In this document: positions 34,888 to 43,561 of the stretch, in pieces
Layout of the letters: every line of letters begins with the position of its first letter
How positions within the stretch are numbered: position 1 is the first letter of the stretch
NCBI GenBank assembly: GCA_963816725.1
Contig: CAWFMC010000006.1
Coordinates: forward strand, 186,001 to 250,000
Length of the DNA: 64,000 nucleotides
Origin: CAVSUB01 sp963816725
Lineage (GTDB): Bacteria > Acidobacteriota > Vicinamibacteria > Vicinamibacterales > 2-12-FULL-66-21
Reading direction: 5' to 3'
Notes under the pieces: model-generated
The model's database searches: none
The model's input: only the letters and a program-made list of their open reading frames with translations
Told to the model about the DNA's origin: nothing
Program-made: the position numbers and the translations under genes

Positions 34888-35180
34888 GAGCGAGACACGC
34901 CTTCGAGGAGCACGAGCGTGCCGACCGAGGTGGCCTGCCGGATCGCCTTGGCCGCGGAGTACTCGGGCGAGGCCCACCACCGCCGCGCGTGATCGGAATC
35001 GGGGAACTCGATGATCACCAATCGCTTGGGATCCCACGAGCCCTCCAGGACGTCGGGAGGAGAGCCACGGACCAGGAAGCGGCCGCCGAACGCGATGATG
35101 GTGTCGAGCACCATCGCACGATACGCCTCGTAGCGGACCGGATCGGTCACCTCGACGTGCGCGACGACGTAGGCGGACAT
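34884..35180 (-). CDS. DUF1330-family protein
   Basis: A 98-residue cytoplasmic protein with the typical DUF1330 (ferredoxin-like dimeric alpha/beta) pattern: YVVAHVEVTDPVRYEAYR at the start, GGRFLVRGSPPDVLEGSWDP in the middle, and RLVIIEFPDSDHARRWWASPEY near the end. The function of the family is unknown. The start abuts the stop of the SRPBCC gene and the end overlaps recQ, so all are translated from one message. Confidence 0.88.
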   Translation of the reverse strand: MSAYVVAHVEVTDPVRYEAYRAMVLDTIIAFGGRFLVRGSPPDVLEGSWDPKRLVIIEFPDSDHARRWWASPEYSAAKAIRQATSVGTLVLLEGVSRS

Positions 35181-35663
35181 TCAGGCTCCAGGATGGGTAG
35201 GCACGGGATCGTGTTGGCGGCGGCCTTCGACGATGTCGGCCAGCCGCTGCAATTCTTCCACATAGAGCGGCCGCAGCACCCGTCCGGTCAAGAATCCCTG
35301 CACCTTCCCAAGCGGGCCACCGGGCACCGGCATGTCGGTGGCGATCGTCACCACCGACTCGGTGGCTCCAATCGGCTCGATGATGAACGTGGTCACGACG
35401 CCTGTTTCAGGATAGGTCTCGACAATCGTACGTCCTGGATCCGGCTCCGTGACGATGCCGCGGGTCACACGCGTCGAGCCGAGGACGCGCATCGCGAACC
35501 GGATCTCGGTGCCGCCGCCGACGCCTCCCTTGTCCACCGCCAGCCACTTGAACACCCGGGGCGGGACGATGCGCCGGTGGCCATCGTGATAGTCGGCGAT
35601 CACCGCACGGATCGGCTCCGGGCGAGCGGCAATCCGCCGGGACATGGCGATTCGAACAATCAT
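35181..35663 (-). CDS. SRPBCC-superfamily protein (polyketide cyclase/dehydrase-like)
   Basis: A 160-residue protein with the START/Bet v1-like pattern of small ligand-binding SRPBCC proteins: an N-terminal strand and helix (RIAARPEPIRAVIADYHDGH), central strands (GGGTEIRFAMRVLGSTR, TIVETYPETGVVTTFIIEPI) and a long C-terminal helix (LRPLYVEELQRLADIVEG). The hydrophobic pocket may bind a lipid or other small molecule. ATG 35663 is preferred to the preceding GTG. It begins 4 bp after ddaH and abuts DUF1330, so it is inside the operon. Confidence 0.8.
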   Translation of the reverse strand: MIVRIAMSRRIAARPEPIRAVIADYHDGHRRIVPPRVFKWLAVDKGGVGGGTEIRFAMRVLGSTRVTRGIVTEPDPGRTIVETYPETGVVTTFIIEPIGATESVVTIATDMPVPGGPLGKVQGFLTGRVLRPLYVEELQRLADIVEGRRQHDPVPTHPGA

Positions 35664-35667
35664 CACG

Positions 35668-36447
35668 TCAATCCACCTCGCGAACGATCAGGCTGCAACA
35701 GGTCAGTGCCCCTTCGGCCTTGGCCAGCTCAGAGGCATTGAGCGTGTGGACCTCGAGACCACGGGCGATGAGGTCCGCGACCAGCCTTGGCGCGGAGGCC
35801 GGGCAGACAATCGCCTCGCCGACCCGCAGCACATTCGCCGCCGCGACCTCGCTTTCGTCGACCGCGAGGCACTCCAGCCCGTCGAACATGTCGCGGTCGA
35901 TCCAACCAGGGTAGTACACGATCAGATCGTCCGTCGCGGCCGTCGCGGCGGACTTCAAGTGCAGGCAGCGCGTGACGGGCACGCCCATGACGACATAGCC
36001 GAGCGGCTCGAGCATCGACGCCAACTGCCGGCGGGCGTCCGGGTTGGTGCGTCTCGTCTGGCCGACGAATACCCGGCGGCCGATTACGAGCACGTCGCCG
36101 CCATCGAGCGTCGCTGGGGCGTCGATCGGATGAACTGTACGATAGACCGCGAGCGCGTTGGCGACCGCATCGACCTCACCGCGGCGCGACACCGCGCCGG
36201 GACGCGAGACGATGGCCAACTCGTCGAGGACGACCGCCGTGTCCTCGATGAAGACCGAGTCCGGATGGCCGGGAGCCGGAGCGACGCGCTCCACGCGGAC
36301 GCCGAGTGACCGCAGGAGCGCCTCGTATTGCGCATGCTGGTCGGCGGCAACGTTGAGGTCGATCGGCTCGCGAGCGAGGTGGGTCAGCTCGCAGTCGGCA
36401 AACGTCGGCGGCACGGCCCTGGTCAACGCCACGTACATCCTCTTCAT
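35668..36447 (-). CDS. ddaH: Dimethylarginine dimethylaminohydrolase (DDAH-like amidinotransferase fold)
   Basis: A 259-residue enzyme of the guanidine-modifying superfamily. Guanidinium-binding acidic residues are E68-D69 (VFIEDTAV). The catalytic acid is D115 in LDGGDVLV, the histidine is H163 in RCLHLKSA, and the nucleophile is C250 in GALTCCSLI. These match the DDAH catalytic set, so hydrolysis of methylated arginine (or a related guanidine) to citrulline is expected. Arginine deiminase is less likely given the length. It heads the operon with SRPBCC, DUF1330 and recQ and diverges from the exonuclease gene 58 bp away. Confidence 0.85.
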   Translation of the reverse strand: MKRMYVALTRAVPPTFADCELTHLAREPIDLNVAADQHAQYEALLRSLGVRVERVAPAPGHPDSVFIEDTAVVLDELAIVSRPGAVSRRGEVDAVANALAVYRTVHPIDAPATLDGGDVLVIGRRVFVGQTRRTNPDARRQLASMLEPLGYVVMGVPVTRCLHLKSAATAATDDLIVYYPGWIDRDMFDGLECLAVDESEVAAANVLRVGEAIVCPASAPRLVADLIARGLEVHTLNASELAKAEGALTCCSLIVREVD

Positions 36448-36505
36448 TGTAGTACCGGGCTTGTTGCCGCAAACGGCGACGCGCGATTCGATAAGATCGA
36501 TCGCT

Positions 36506-37525
36506 GTGCTCATCGAGTCCGCTGCCGGCCTGTTCTGTCCCGCCGGAGACTTCCACGTCGATCCCTGGGGCGCGGTCTCGCGCGCCGTGATCACGCATGC
36601 GCACGGCGATCACGCCCGTCTCGGGAGCGCGAGCTATCTGTGCGCCGAGCCCTGCGGGCCGGTGCTCCGTCGCCGCTTCGGCCCGGACGTGCCGATCGAG
36701 ACGCTGCCGTACGGGGAGCGCCGCCGGATCGGCAGCGTCGACTTGAGCTTCCATCCGGCGGGGCACGTGCTGGGCTCGGCGCAGATCCGGATCGAAGGGC
36801 CGGAAGGTGTGTGGGTGGCCGCCGGAGATTACAAACGCGCCGCGGATCCGACCTGCGCGCCGTTCGAGCCGATCCGCTGCGACACGTTCATCACCGAATC
36901 GACGTTCGGTTTGCCGATTTATCGCTGGGACGCGACGGCGTCGGTCATCGCGGACATCCTCGGGTGGTGGCAGCGCAACCGCGACGAGGGGCGGACGTCG
37001 GTGCTCTTCTGCTACACCCTGGGCAAGGCGCAGCGGTTGCTCGCGGAACTCGCAGCCGTGACGGACCGGACCGTGCTGATCCACGGCATGATGCTCGGCA
37101 TGATCGACGTCTATCGAGCCGCCGGCATCCCGATGTCGCCCGTCCGCGTCGTCACGGAACGGAAGCGCGGCACCTCCTTCGCCGGCGAGCTGGTGCTGGC
37201 GCCGTTGTCGGCGCGCGGCACGCCGTGGATGCGACGGCTCGGCGAGTTCTCGGACGCATTCGCTTCGGGGCTGATGCGAGTCCGCGGGGTGCGCCGCCAG
37301 CGGGCCTTCGATCGCGGCTTCGTGCTGTCCGATCATGCAGACTGGCCCGCACTCCTCAGCACCGTCCGCGAGACCGGCGCGTCGCGCGTGCTCGCGAGCC
37401 ACGGCCACGCCGCACCGCTGGCCCGCTATCTGACCGAATCGGGCCTGGAGGCGGGTGTGATCAAAACCGCCTGGGAGGGCGAGGGCGAGGCGGACGATGC
37501 CCCTGCAGCGGAAGCGTCAGCGTGA
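36506..37525 (+). CDS. Ligase-associated DNA exonuclease (metallo-beta-lactamase/beta-CASP fold)
   Basis: A 339-residue enzyme of the family found next to bacterial ATP-dependent DNA ligases. Metal-binding HxHxDH is at residues 31-36 (ITHAHGDHAR). Further ligands lie in FHPAGHVLGSAQI and AAGDYKRA, with later SDHADW and ASHGHA. It starts at GTG 36506 (VLIESAAGLFCPAGDFHVDPWG), where this family starts. The DNA ligase follows on the same strand after 144 bp. The usual Lhr-like helicase and metallophosphoesterase partners are not in this window. Confidence 0.88.
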   Translation: MLIESAAGLFCPAGDFHVDPWGAVSRAVITHAHGDHARLGSASYLCAEPCGPVLRRRFGPDVPIETLPYGERRRIGSVDLSFHPAGHVLGSAQIRIEGPEGVWVAAGDYKRAADPTCAPFEPIRCDTFITESTFGLPIYRWDATASVIADILGWWQRNRDEGRTSVLFCYTLGKAQRLLAELAAVTDRTVLIHGMMLGMIDVYRAAGIPMSPVRVVTERKRGTSFAGELVLAPLSARGTPWMRRLGEFSDAFASGLMRVRGVRRQRAFDRGFVLSDHADWPALLSTVRETGASRVLASHGHAAPLARYLTESGLEAGVIKTAWEGEGEADDAPAAEASA

Positions 37526-37669
37526 CGTTGACAGCTCACGGTAGGTCCCTGGGCCACAAGCGGCAGCCTGCGGGGCGTCAGGACATGACTCGCACGGGCA
37601 GGCAGGTCGGGCCTCGGATGAATGCTTGCGACACAGAACCTGGCGTAGCCTGATCCCTGAAGCCTGACG

Positions 37670-39286
37670 ATGCTCCGCTTCGCCCAACTCTTCGACGAGA
37701 TCGATCGGACCACCTCGACCAACGCCAAGGTCGCGGCGATGCGGGCGTACTTTGCCAGCGCGCCGCACGCCGATGCGGCGTGGGCGACGTTCTTCCTGAC
37801 CGGCCGCCGGTTGAAGCGGCTCGTGCCGTCCGCCGCGATCCGGGACTGGACGTTGGCGGCCACCGGCCTGCCGGAGTGGATGCTCGGCGAGTGCTACGCC
37901 GTCGCCGGGGATGGCGCCGAGGTCGCCGCGCTGGTGCTCGATCAGCTGCCGACGGAACCCACCGAGGACCTGTCGCTCGCGCGGTGGCTGGACGAGCGGA
38001 TCCTGCCGCTGCGTCAACTCGACCCCGCGGCGCAGCAGGCGCGCGCCTCGGCGTGGTTTCGCGAGCTCGATCGGCTGCAGCGTTTCATCCTGCTCAAGCT
38101 GCTGACCGGCGAGCTCCGCGTCGGCGTGTCGCAGACGCTGGTCGTCCGGGCGCTGGCGGAAACGGCGTCGCTTGAGACCACCGCCGTCGCGGCGCGGCTG
38201 ATGGGCGAATGGACGCCGACGGCCGAGTGGTTCGGCGCGCTGCTCTCCGCCGAACAGTCGAGCGACGACCGGTCGCGGCCGTATCCTTTCTTTTTGGCGG
38301 CTCCGCTGGAGGACGATCCCGCCAGCCTTGGCGATCTCGACGACTGGCAGATCGAGTGGAAGTGGGACGGGATACGCGCGCAGTTGATCCAGCGAGACGG
38401 CGTGGTCCACCTCTGGTCCCGCGGCGAGGAGTTGATCACGCACCGGTTCCCCGAGATCGCCGCGGCCGCGTCCCGCCTGCCTGGCGGCACCGTCCTCGAC
38501 GGCGAGGTGCTGGCGTTCCGCGACGATCGGCCGATGCTGTTCTCCGCACTCCAGCAGCGCATCGGGCGCCAGAAGCAGGTCGCCCAACTCGTGCACTCCG
38601 TCCCCGTCGTGTTCATGACGTACGACGTGCTGGAGCTGGCCGGCGAAGACGTGCGGAACGTCCCGCTTGCCGAGCGTCGCGCCCGGCTCGAGGCGCTGCT
38701 CGGAGCAGAGGATGGCGGTCCTCCCGGCGGCGTGCTGCGGCTCTCTCCCATCGTCGCCGCGTCGTCGTGGGACGAGCTCGCGGCGCTGAGGTCCGATTCG
38801 CGCGCGCGCGGCGTGGAGGGATTCATGATCAAGCGCCGGACGTCAACGTATGGCGTCGGGCGCAAGCGCGCGGACTGGTGGAAGTGGAAGATCGATCCGT
38901 TCACCGTCGACGCCGTGCTGATCTACGCGCAGCCCGGGAGCGGGCGCCGGGCCAGCCTGTTGACCGACTACACCTTCGGCGTCTGGGACAACGGCGAGCT
39001 GGTACCGTTCGCGAAAGCGTATTCAGGGTTGTCGAACGAGGAGATCGCCGAGGTCGACCGCTGGATCCGCCGCCATACCCGCGAGCGCTTCGGCCCGGTC
39101 CGGCACGTCGAGCCGTTCCATGTCTTCGAGCTCGGTTTCGAGGCAATCGCCCGATCGGGACGGCACCGCTCGGGAATCGCGGTGCGTTTCCCACGCATGC
39201 TGCGGTGGCGCAAGGACAAGCCGGCGGCTGAAGCGGACACGCTCGAGAACGTCAAGCGGCTGCTGCCGGACGACGGAGTGAGCTAG
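37670..39286 (+). CDS. ATP-dependent DNA ligase
   Basis: A 538-residue ATP-dependent ligase. An N-terminal DNA-binding domain (about residues 1-200) precedes the adenylation domain, whose motif I is EWKWDGIRAQL with adenylated K231. Other motifs are LWSRGEELI (III region), LDGEVLAF, GFMIKRRTSTYGVGRK (IV) and ADWWKWKIDP (V). The C-terminal OB-fold domain carries FGVWDNGELVPFAKAYSGL. It is paired with the exonuclease at 36506 and probably acts in DNA repair. Its stop abuts the stop of the convergent M28 gene with no spacing. Confidence 0.93.
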   Translation: MLRFAQLFDEIDRTTSTNAKVAAMRAYFASAPHADAAWATFFLTGRRLKRLVPSAAIRDWTLAATGLPEWMLGECYAVAGDGAEVAALVLDQLPTEPTEDLSLARWLDERILPLRQLDPAAQQARASAWFRELDRLQRFILLKLLTGELRVGVSQTLVVRALAETASLETTAVAARLMGEWTPTAEWFGALLSAEQSSDDRSRPYPFFLAAPLEDDPASLGDLDDWQIEWKWDGIRAQLIQRDGVVHLWSRGEELITHRFPEIAAAASRLPGGTVLDGEVLAFRDDRPMLFSALQQRIGRQKQVAQLVHSVPVVFMTYDVLELAGEDVRNVPLAERRARLEALLGAEDGGPPGGVLRLSPIVAASSWDELAALRSDSRARGVEGFMIKRRTSTYGVGRKRADWWKWKIDPFTVDAVLIYAQPGSGRRASLLTDYTFGVWDNGELVPFAKAYSGLSNEEIAEVDRWIRRHTRERFGPVRHVEPFHVFELGFEAIARSGRHRSGIAVRFPRMLRWRKDKPAAEADTLENVKRLLPDDGVS

Positions 39287-40213
39287 CTATTTCTTGATCC
39301 GCTTGGCGGCGATCTCGTCGACGTGCGCGTCCATGCTCTTGGTCGCCGCAATCACCGTTGCCGCGGCGCCGGCGAGAAGCCCCCGATCGATCGTCGCGGC
39401 ATCGTCGGTCGCTTTGTGGTGCTGATCGAAGTCCTCGACGCCAAAGTAGATCCACGGAATGCCGGCTTCGCCGAAGACGTAGTGATCGGAATCCTTCGTC
39501 CAGTCTTCCTTCTCGCCGGGCGTGTCGTGGCCGAAGGCGAGGACGACCGGCGGCTGCGCGACCTTCTCGAGAAGCGGCTTGAGGTAGGGATAGTGATAGG
39601 TCCCGGTGGCGAACAGCTTGTTGCCGGGATCCCGCCCGACCATGTCCATGTTGAGATCGATGACCATGGACGCAACCGGCACGGGCGGATTGCGCATGAG
39701 GGCGCGAGCTCCCTGCAGGCCGGCTTCCTCGGCATCGAGCGCCGCGATCAGGAGTGAGTGCTCCGGCGGCGCGGCGGCAAAGTGCGCCGCGGCCGAGAGC
39801 AGCGCCGCCACCCCGGACGCGTTGTCGTCGGCGCCGTTGAACACTTCCCCGTTGCGCACGCCGACGTGGTCGTAGTGGGCGCTCAGCACGATGTAACGAT
39901 CGGGTTGCCGCGTGCCGCGAATCACCCCGACCAGGTTCGTGCCGTGGCGTTCGCCGCCGGTTCGTGGAGCAAAGGTGAACGGCCGCTCGAACGAGTCGCC
40001 GATCGGCTGCACACCGGCCTGCTTCAAGCGGTCGAGGAGGTAGGCCCGCGCCTTGTCCCCGCCCGGACTGCCGGCGAGGCGCCCTTGCATGTCGTCCGCG
40101 GCCAGCACCTGGACGTCGCGGAAGATCTGATCGGGGTCGACGCGGATCGCCCCTGCGGGTTGAACGGCCGCCAGCACCCAGACGACGGCGCCGGCGGCAA
40201 GCAGGGTGCGCAT
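39287..40213 (-). CDS. Secreted M28-family metallopeptidase (compact)
   Basis: A 308-residue exported peptidase and the smallest of the four M28 proteins here; it lacks the Gly/Arg-rich inserts of the others. Signal peptide at residues 1-22 (ending QPAGA). Zinc ligands are H113 (SAHYDHVG), D129/D130 (NGADDNASG), E162/E163 (LDAEEAGL), D190 (LNMDMVGRD) and the His of KDSDHYVFGE. The mature protein is nearly all catalytic domain. ATG 40213 places the signal peptide properly. It converges with the ligase gene. Confidence 0.9.
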   Translation of the reverse strand: MRTLLAAGAVVWVLAAVQPAGAIRVDPDQIFRDVQVLAADDMQGRLAGSPGGDKARAYLLDRLKQAGVQPIGDSFERPFTFAPRTGGERHGTNLVGVIRGTRQPDRYIVLSAHYDHVGVRNGEVFNGADDNASGVAALLSAAAHFAAAPPEHSLLIAALDAEEAGLQGARALMRNPPVPVASMVIDLNMDMVGRDPGNKLFATGTYHYPYLKPLLEKVAQPPVVLAFGHDTPGEKEDWTKDSDHYVFGEAGIPWIYFGVEDFDQHHKATDDAATIDRGLLAGAAATVIAATKSMDAHVDEIAAKRIKK

Positions 40214-40242
40214 CGATCGATTGTAGCCGGTCGCTCGTGCGA

Positions 40243-40749
40243 TCAGGCGCCCTTGACCTCGTGCATGGTGCCGATGTCCGGCATCGTTCCGGTCGCCCAC
40301 CCCTTGGCAATCTCGAACAACACGACCGGCTGCGGCTTGTTGACCTCGAGGAACACGGCGGAGTGCACCTTTACGCCGATCAGCACCATCCGGGGATCGT
40401 CCGGGGTCCCGTGGCGCGGATCGCCTTCGTTCGGGAACCAGGCGCGCCAGTCCTCGGCGAAGAGAGTCTTGATCGTGGCGCGGTCGCGCGAGATCGTGGC
40501 CAGCCCGGACACCGAGATCCACTCGCGCGTGCGGTCCTTGTAGTAGGCCAGGTTGACGTGCGGGTCGGCGCTGATCTCGGCCAGCTTCGGCGTGCCTTCC
40601 GAGCACACGAACCACAGGTCCGCGCCCGGAGCGTGCTTCTGATTGGCCATCGCCCGGGACACCAGGTGCCCATCCTGGCGCCTGGTGGTCATCATCGCCA
40701 CCTCGAGCTTGTCGACCATCTCGTACAGCGCGTTCAAATCGTCACTCAT
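40243..40749 (-). CDS. Pyridoxamine 5'-phosphate oxidase-like / general stress protein 26-type protein
   Basis: A 168-residue cytoplasmic protein of the FMN-binding split-barrel class. Family landmarks are ALYEMVDKLEVAMMTTRRQD, LVSRAMANQKHAPGADLWFV and VNLAYYKDRTREWISVSG. The last ~50 residues (HSAVFLEVNKPQPVVLFEIA) follow the GSP26 pattern. Such proteins bind FMN or F420; true PNPOx activity is unlikely at this length. ATG 40749 is used because GGAG lies 8 bp upstream; an in-frame GTG at 40758 overlaps that site. Confidence 0.85.
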   Translation of the reverse strand: MSDDLNALYEMVDKLEVAMMTTRRQDGHLVSRAMANQKHAPGADLWFVCSEGTPKLAEISADPHVNLAYYKDRTREWISVSGLATISRDRATIKTLFAEDWRAWFPNEGDPRHGTPDDPRMVLIGVKVHSAVFLEVNKPQPVVLFEIAKGWATGTMPDIGTMHEVKGA

Positions 40750-40895
40750 CGTGTTCACTCCACTGGGTCATCCGCGGCTCGACGGCAGCCGCGCCCTTAG
40801 CCGTGTGCGTCGTTTCGTATCGGGTCGGGACACAGCAATGCGACTGCCAACTGCGGCCGGGGCGGGCGCGTCCGAGGGATCGCGGGGAGGCGGAG

Positions 40896-42104
40896 CTACC
40901 AGGAGTGCAACGTGCCGTCAGCTTTGCGGCTGACCGGCAGGTACGCAGCCTGATACGGGTATGTCGCAGCCAGCGCTTCGTCGAGATCGACGCCGAGACC
41001 GGGTCGGTCGCCGGGGTGCATCATGCCCGCCTCGAACCGGTAGGCGTGCGGGAACACGCGATCGGTCGTCGCGGTGTGCGGCATGAGCTCCTGGATACCA
41101 AAGTTGTGCACGCTCAGGTCGAAGTGCAGCGCCGCCGCCATGGCGACCGGGCTCAGGTCGGTGGCCCCGTGACACCCGGTTCGCACGTGGTGCAGCTCGG
41201 CCAGCGCCGCCACCTTGCGCAGGTGTGAGATCCCTCCGCCGTGCACCACCGTCATCCGGAGGTAATCGATGAGCTCCTCTTCGATCAACGTCTGGCAATC
41301 GTAGATGCTGTTGAACACCTCGCCGACCGCGATTGGGGTGGTGGTGTGGTGGCGGATTGTCTTGAACGCGCCCTGCACCTCGGCCGGAACGGGATCTTCC
41401 ATCCAGAACAGGTGCGACGCCTCGAGACGCTTGCCGAGCCGCGCCGCCTCGATTGGCGTGAGGCGGTGATGCACGTCGTGCAGCAGATGGACGTCTGGAC
41501 CGAGCTCGCGGCGAAGGCGCTCGAAAACGCCGGGGATGAAATCCAGGTAGGCCTCGGTGTTCCAGAGGGTCTCGGCCGGGAGCCCCTTCGCGGCCGGCTC
41601 ATATGGCTTGCCGTCATGCGGGATCCCGTACGCCTGGGGCACGCCGGGAACCCCGCACTGCGCCCGGACCGCCTTGAAGCCGTCGTCCATGAATCGGCCG
41701 ACCGCGGCGACGGTGTCGTCGAGTGTCGCGCCGTTGGCGTGGCCGTAGACCATGACCGCTTCGCGCGACGCGCCGCCGAGCAGCTCGTAAACCGGCACGC
41801 CGAGCGTCTTCCCGCGAATATCCCACAGCGCGGTGTCGACGGCGCCGATGGCGGTCATCGTGACGGGGCCGCGCCGCCAGTACGCTCCCTTGTAGAGATA
41901 TTGCCAGGTGTCTTCGATGCGGCGGGCATCACGGCCGATGAGGAGCGGCACGACGTGCTCGGAGAGGTACGCGGCGACGGCAAGCTCGCGGCCGTTGAGC
42001 GTGGCATCCCCAAGCCCGGAGACGCCGTCCTCGGTGACCAGCTTCAACGTCACGAAGTTGCGATCGGGCGAGCAGATGATGACCTTCGCGTCGGCGATGC
42101 GCAT
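40896..42104 (-). CDS. manD: Mannonate/gluconate dehydratase-type enolase-superfamily enzyme (ManD)
   Basis: A 402-residue enolase-superfamily acid-sugar dehydratase, the normal ManD length. Catalytic and metal residues fall at the positions I remember for characterised ManD enzymes: R147 and Y159 as catalytic base pair, metal ligands D210, E236 and E262, H212 in HDVHHRLTP, and H312 in TGCHGATD. Dehydration of D-mannonate or D-gluconate to 2-keto-3-deoxygluconate is the expected reaction; specificity within the subgroup varies. It starts 8 bp after the OYE-family gene in a three-gene operon with apbE. Confidence 0.88.
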   Translation of the reverse strand: MRIADAKVIICSPDRNFVTLKLVTEDGVSGLGDATLNGRELAVAAYLSEHVVPLLIGRDARRIEDTWQYLYKGAYWRRGPVTMTAIGAVDTALWDIRGKTLGVPVYELLGGASREAVMVYGHANGATLDDTVAAVGRFMDDGFKAVRAQCGVPGVPQAYGIPHDGKPYEPAAKGLPAETLWNTEAYLDFIPGVFERLRRELGPDVHLLHDVHHRLTPIEAARLGKRLEASHLFWMEDPVPAEVQGAFKTIRHHTTTPIAVGEVFNSIYDCQTLIEEELIDYLRMTVVHGGGISHLRKVAALAELHHVRTGCHGATDLSPVAMAAALHFDLSVHNFGIQELMPHTATTDRVFPHAYRFEAGMMHPGDRPGLGVDLDEALAATYPYQAAYLPVSRKADGTLHSW

Positions 42105-42112
42105 GGCGCCGG

Positions 42113-43561
42113 TCAGGACTCCTTGGCCTCGGCGCTTCGGGACGTGCGCACCGCGAGAATGCGCGGCGCTTCCGGCGTCGCTGCGTAGTGGGGATCGAGC
42201 GGATAACAGCCGGACACCAGTCCCATCCGCGGTCCCGTCGTGCAGTCGCTGAAGGTGCGGCAGATGAACTTGCGCTTGAGCGGCACGCCGGCGAGCACGT
42301 CGGCCGGCAGTTCCGGATACGAGAGCGCGATGCGCCCCAGGCCGACGAAATCCGTGAGGCCGCTGCCGACGACCCGCTGGGCCACGTGCGGCAGCCATTC
42401 CTGAAGGTAGCTGTAGGCGGACCCGACGAACGCGACGTCCGGGAAGTCCGCCTTGAGACGGGCCGTCGCGTCGATCTGCCGCGCCACGCCGCGGAGCGGA
42501 TCCTCCGGTGGCTCGTAGCCGTCGACCGGCGGAAACAGGGCCGGCCGCTGCACGTGAGGGTTGTAGTACGGCGTGCCGCCGCTGACGCAGATCGCGCGGA
42601 CGCCGAGCCCGGTGAGCAGCCGGATGACGAAGCGGGCATCCTCGAGCGCCGCGTCCATGCCCTGGCCGGTCAGCACCCCGAACCCGAAACCACCGGGATC
42701 GTCCGGCTCGGGCTCGCCGACGCGGCCCGCTCCCGGCCGATACGGCACCGTGTCGAACACCGAGAGCCGGACGCCGATCATCAGGCCCGGCACGTCGGCG
42801 CGGATGCCTTCGATGATCTCGCGCAGGAAACGCGTCCGGTTCTCGAGCGAGCCGCCGTAGCGGCCGGGACGGCTGCGCGATCCGAGCAGCTCGTGTCCGA
42901 GGTAGCCGTGACAGTTCTTCAGATCGACGAACGCGAACCCGGCGTCGCTCGCCAGCTTCGCGGCAGCAATGAACTCTCCGACGAGCTGCTGGAGATCGTC
43001 GTCGGTCAGCACGCGGACACCATTCGGAAAGCGCCGATCGAGCACGGGATGCCGAGTCGCGCTGAGCGGTGCCGGCCGGTCGTAGACGTCGGGACGCGCG
43101 TAGCGGCCCGAGTGGGTGAGCTGGATGCCGACGAGCAGGTCCGCATCGGCAGTCGCGCCATACCGCTCCCGATGCGCGTCGACGAGCGCAGTCCGCAACC
43201 GGACGACGGCCGGCAGCGTGCGCGGCGTCAGCATCAACTGGTGCGGATTGGCCCGGCCGTCATGGCGAATCGCGAATGCCTCGCAGCCCCACAGCAGCTT
43301 GGCGCCGCTGACGCCGAAGTGGCGCCAGCGCCGGATGGTGAGGTCGCTGGGCTCGCCGGCGGCGGTCCCGTCCCAGCCTTCCATCGGCAGGATGCAGAAG
43401 CGATTGCCGACAGAGCGTCCGTCCACGGTCATCGGCTGCGCCAGCGGCGACTGGGCGGGCGCGGCCAGCTTGTCGTCGAAGGGCAGATCGATCCCGCTCT
43501 GCGCGAGATGGGCGCGAAAGGCGGCCGCGGTTTTCAGCGAGGCGATGCGGGGGAAGGTCAT
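42113..43561 (-). CDS. NADH:flavin oxidoreductase, Old Yellow Enzyme family
   Basis: A 482-residue FMN-dependent oxidoreductase. The TIM-barrel part shows FCILPMEGWDGTAAGEPSD, VGIQLTHSGRYARPD (substrate/FMN region with HSG), FVDLKNCHGYLGHELLG with NRTRFLREII nearby (the OYE H/N and R signature) and FVGLGRIALSYPELP (phosphate-binding end). The C-terminal cysteines in FICRTFSDCT could reflect a 2,4-dienoyl-CoA-reductase-like relation, but the FeS/NAD domains are absent. The substrate is unknown. It overlaps apbE by four bases and is followed 8 bp later by manD. Confidence 0.85.
   Translation of the reverse strand: MTFPRIASLKTAAAFRAHLAQSGIDLPFDDKLAAPAQSPLAQPMTVDGRSVGNRFCILPMEGWDGTAAGEPSDLTIRRWRHFGVSGAKLLWGCEAFAIRHDGRANPHQLMLTPRTLPAVVRLRTALVDAHRERYGATADADLLVGIQLTHSGRYARPDVYDRPAPLSATRHPVLDRRFPNGVRVLTDDDLQQLVGEFIAAAKLASDAGFAFVDLKNCHGYLGHELLGSRSRPGRYGGSLENRTRFLREIIEGIRADVPGLMIGVRLSVFDTVPYRPGAGRVGEPEPDDPGGFGFGVLTGQGMDAALEDARFVIRLLTGLGVRAICVSGGTPYYNPHVQRPALFPPVDGYEPPEDPLRGVARQIDATARLKADFPDVAFVGSAYSYLQEWLPHVAQRVVGSGLTDFVGLGRIALSYPELPADVLAGVPLKRKFICRTFSDCTTGPRMGLVSGCYPLDPHYAATPEAPRILAVRTSRSAEAKES

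Noticed and set aside
33049..39286. Anti-phage defence locus (helicase, nuclease, ligase)
   Set aside because: Each gene has a well-known repair or metabolic family, and no defence-specific effector or sensor domain is present.
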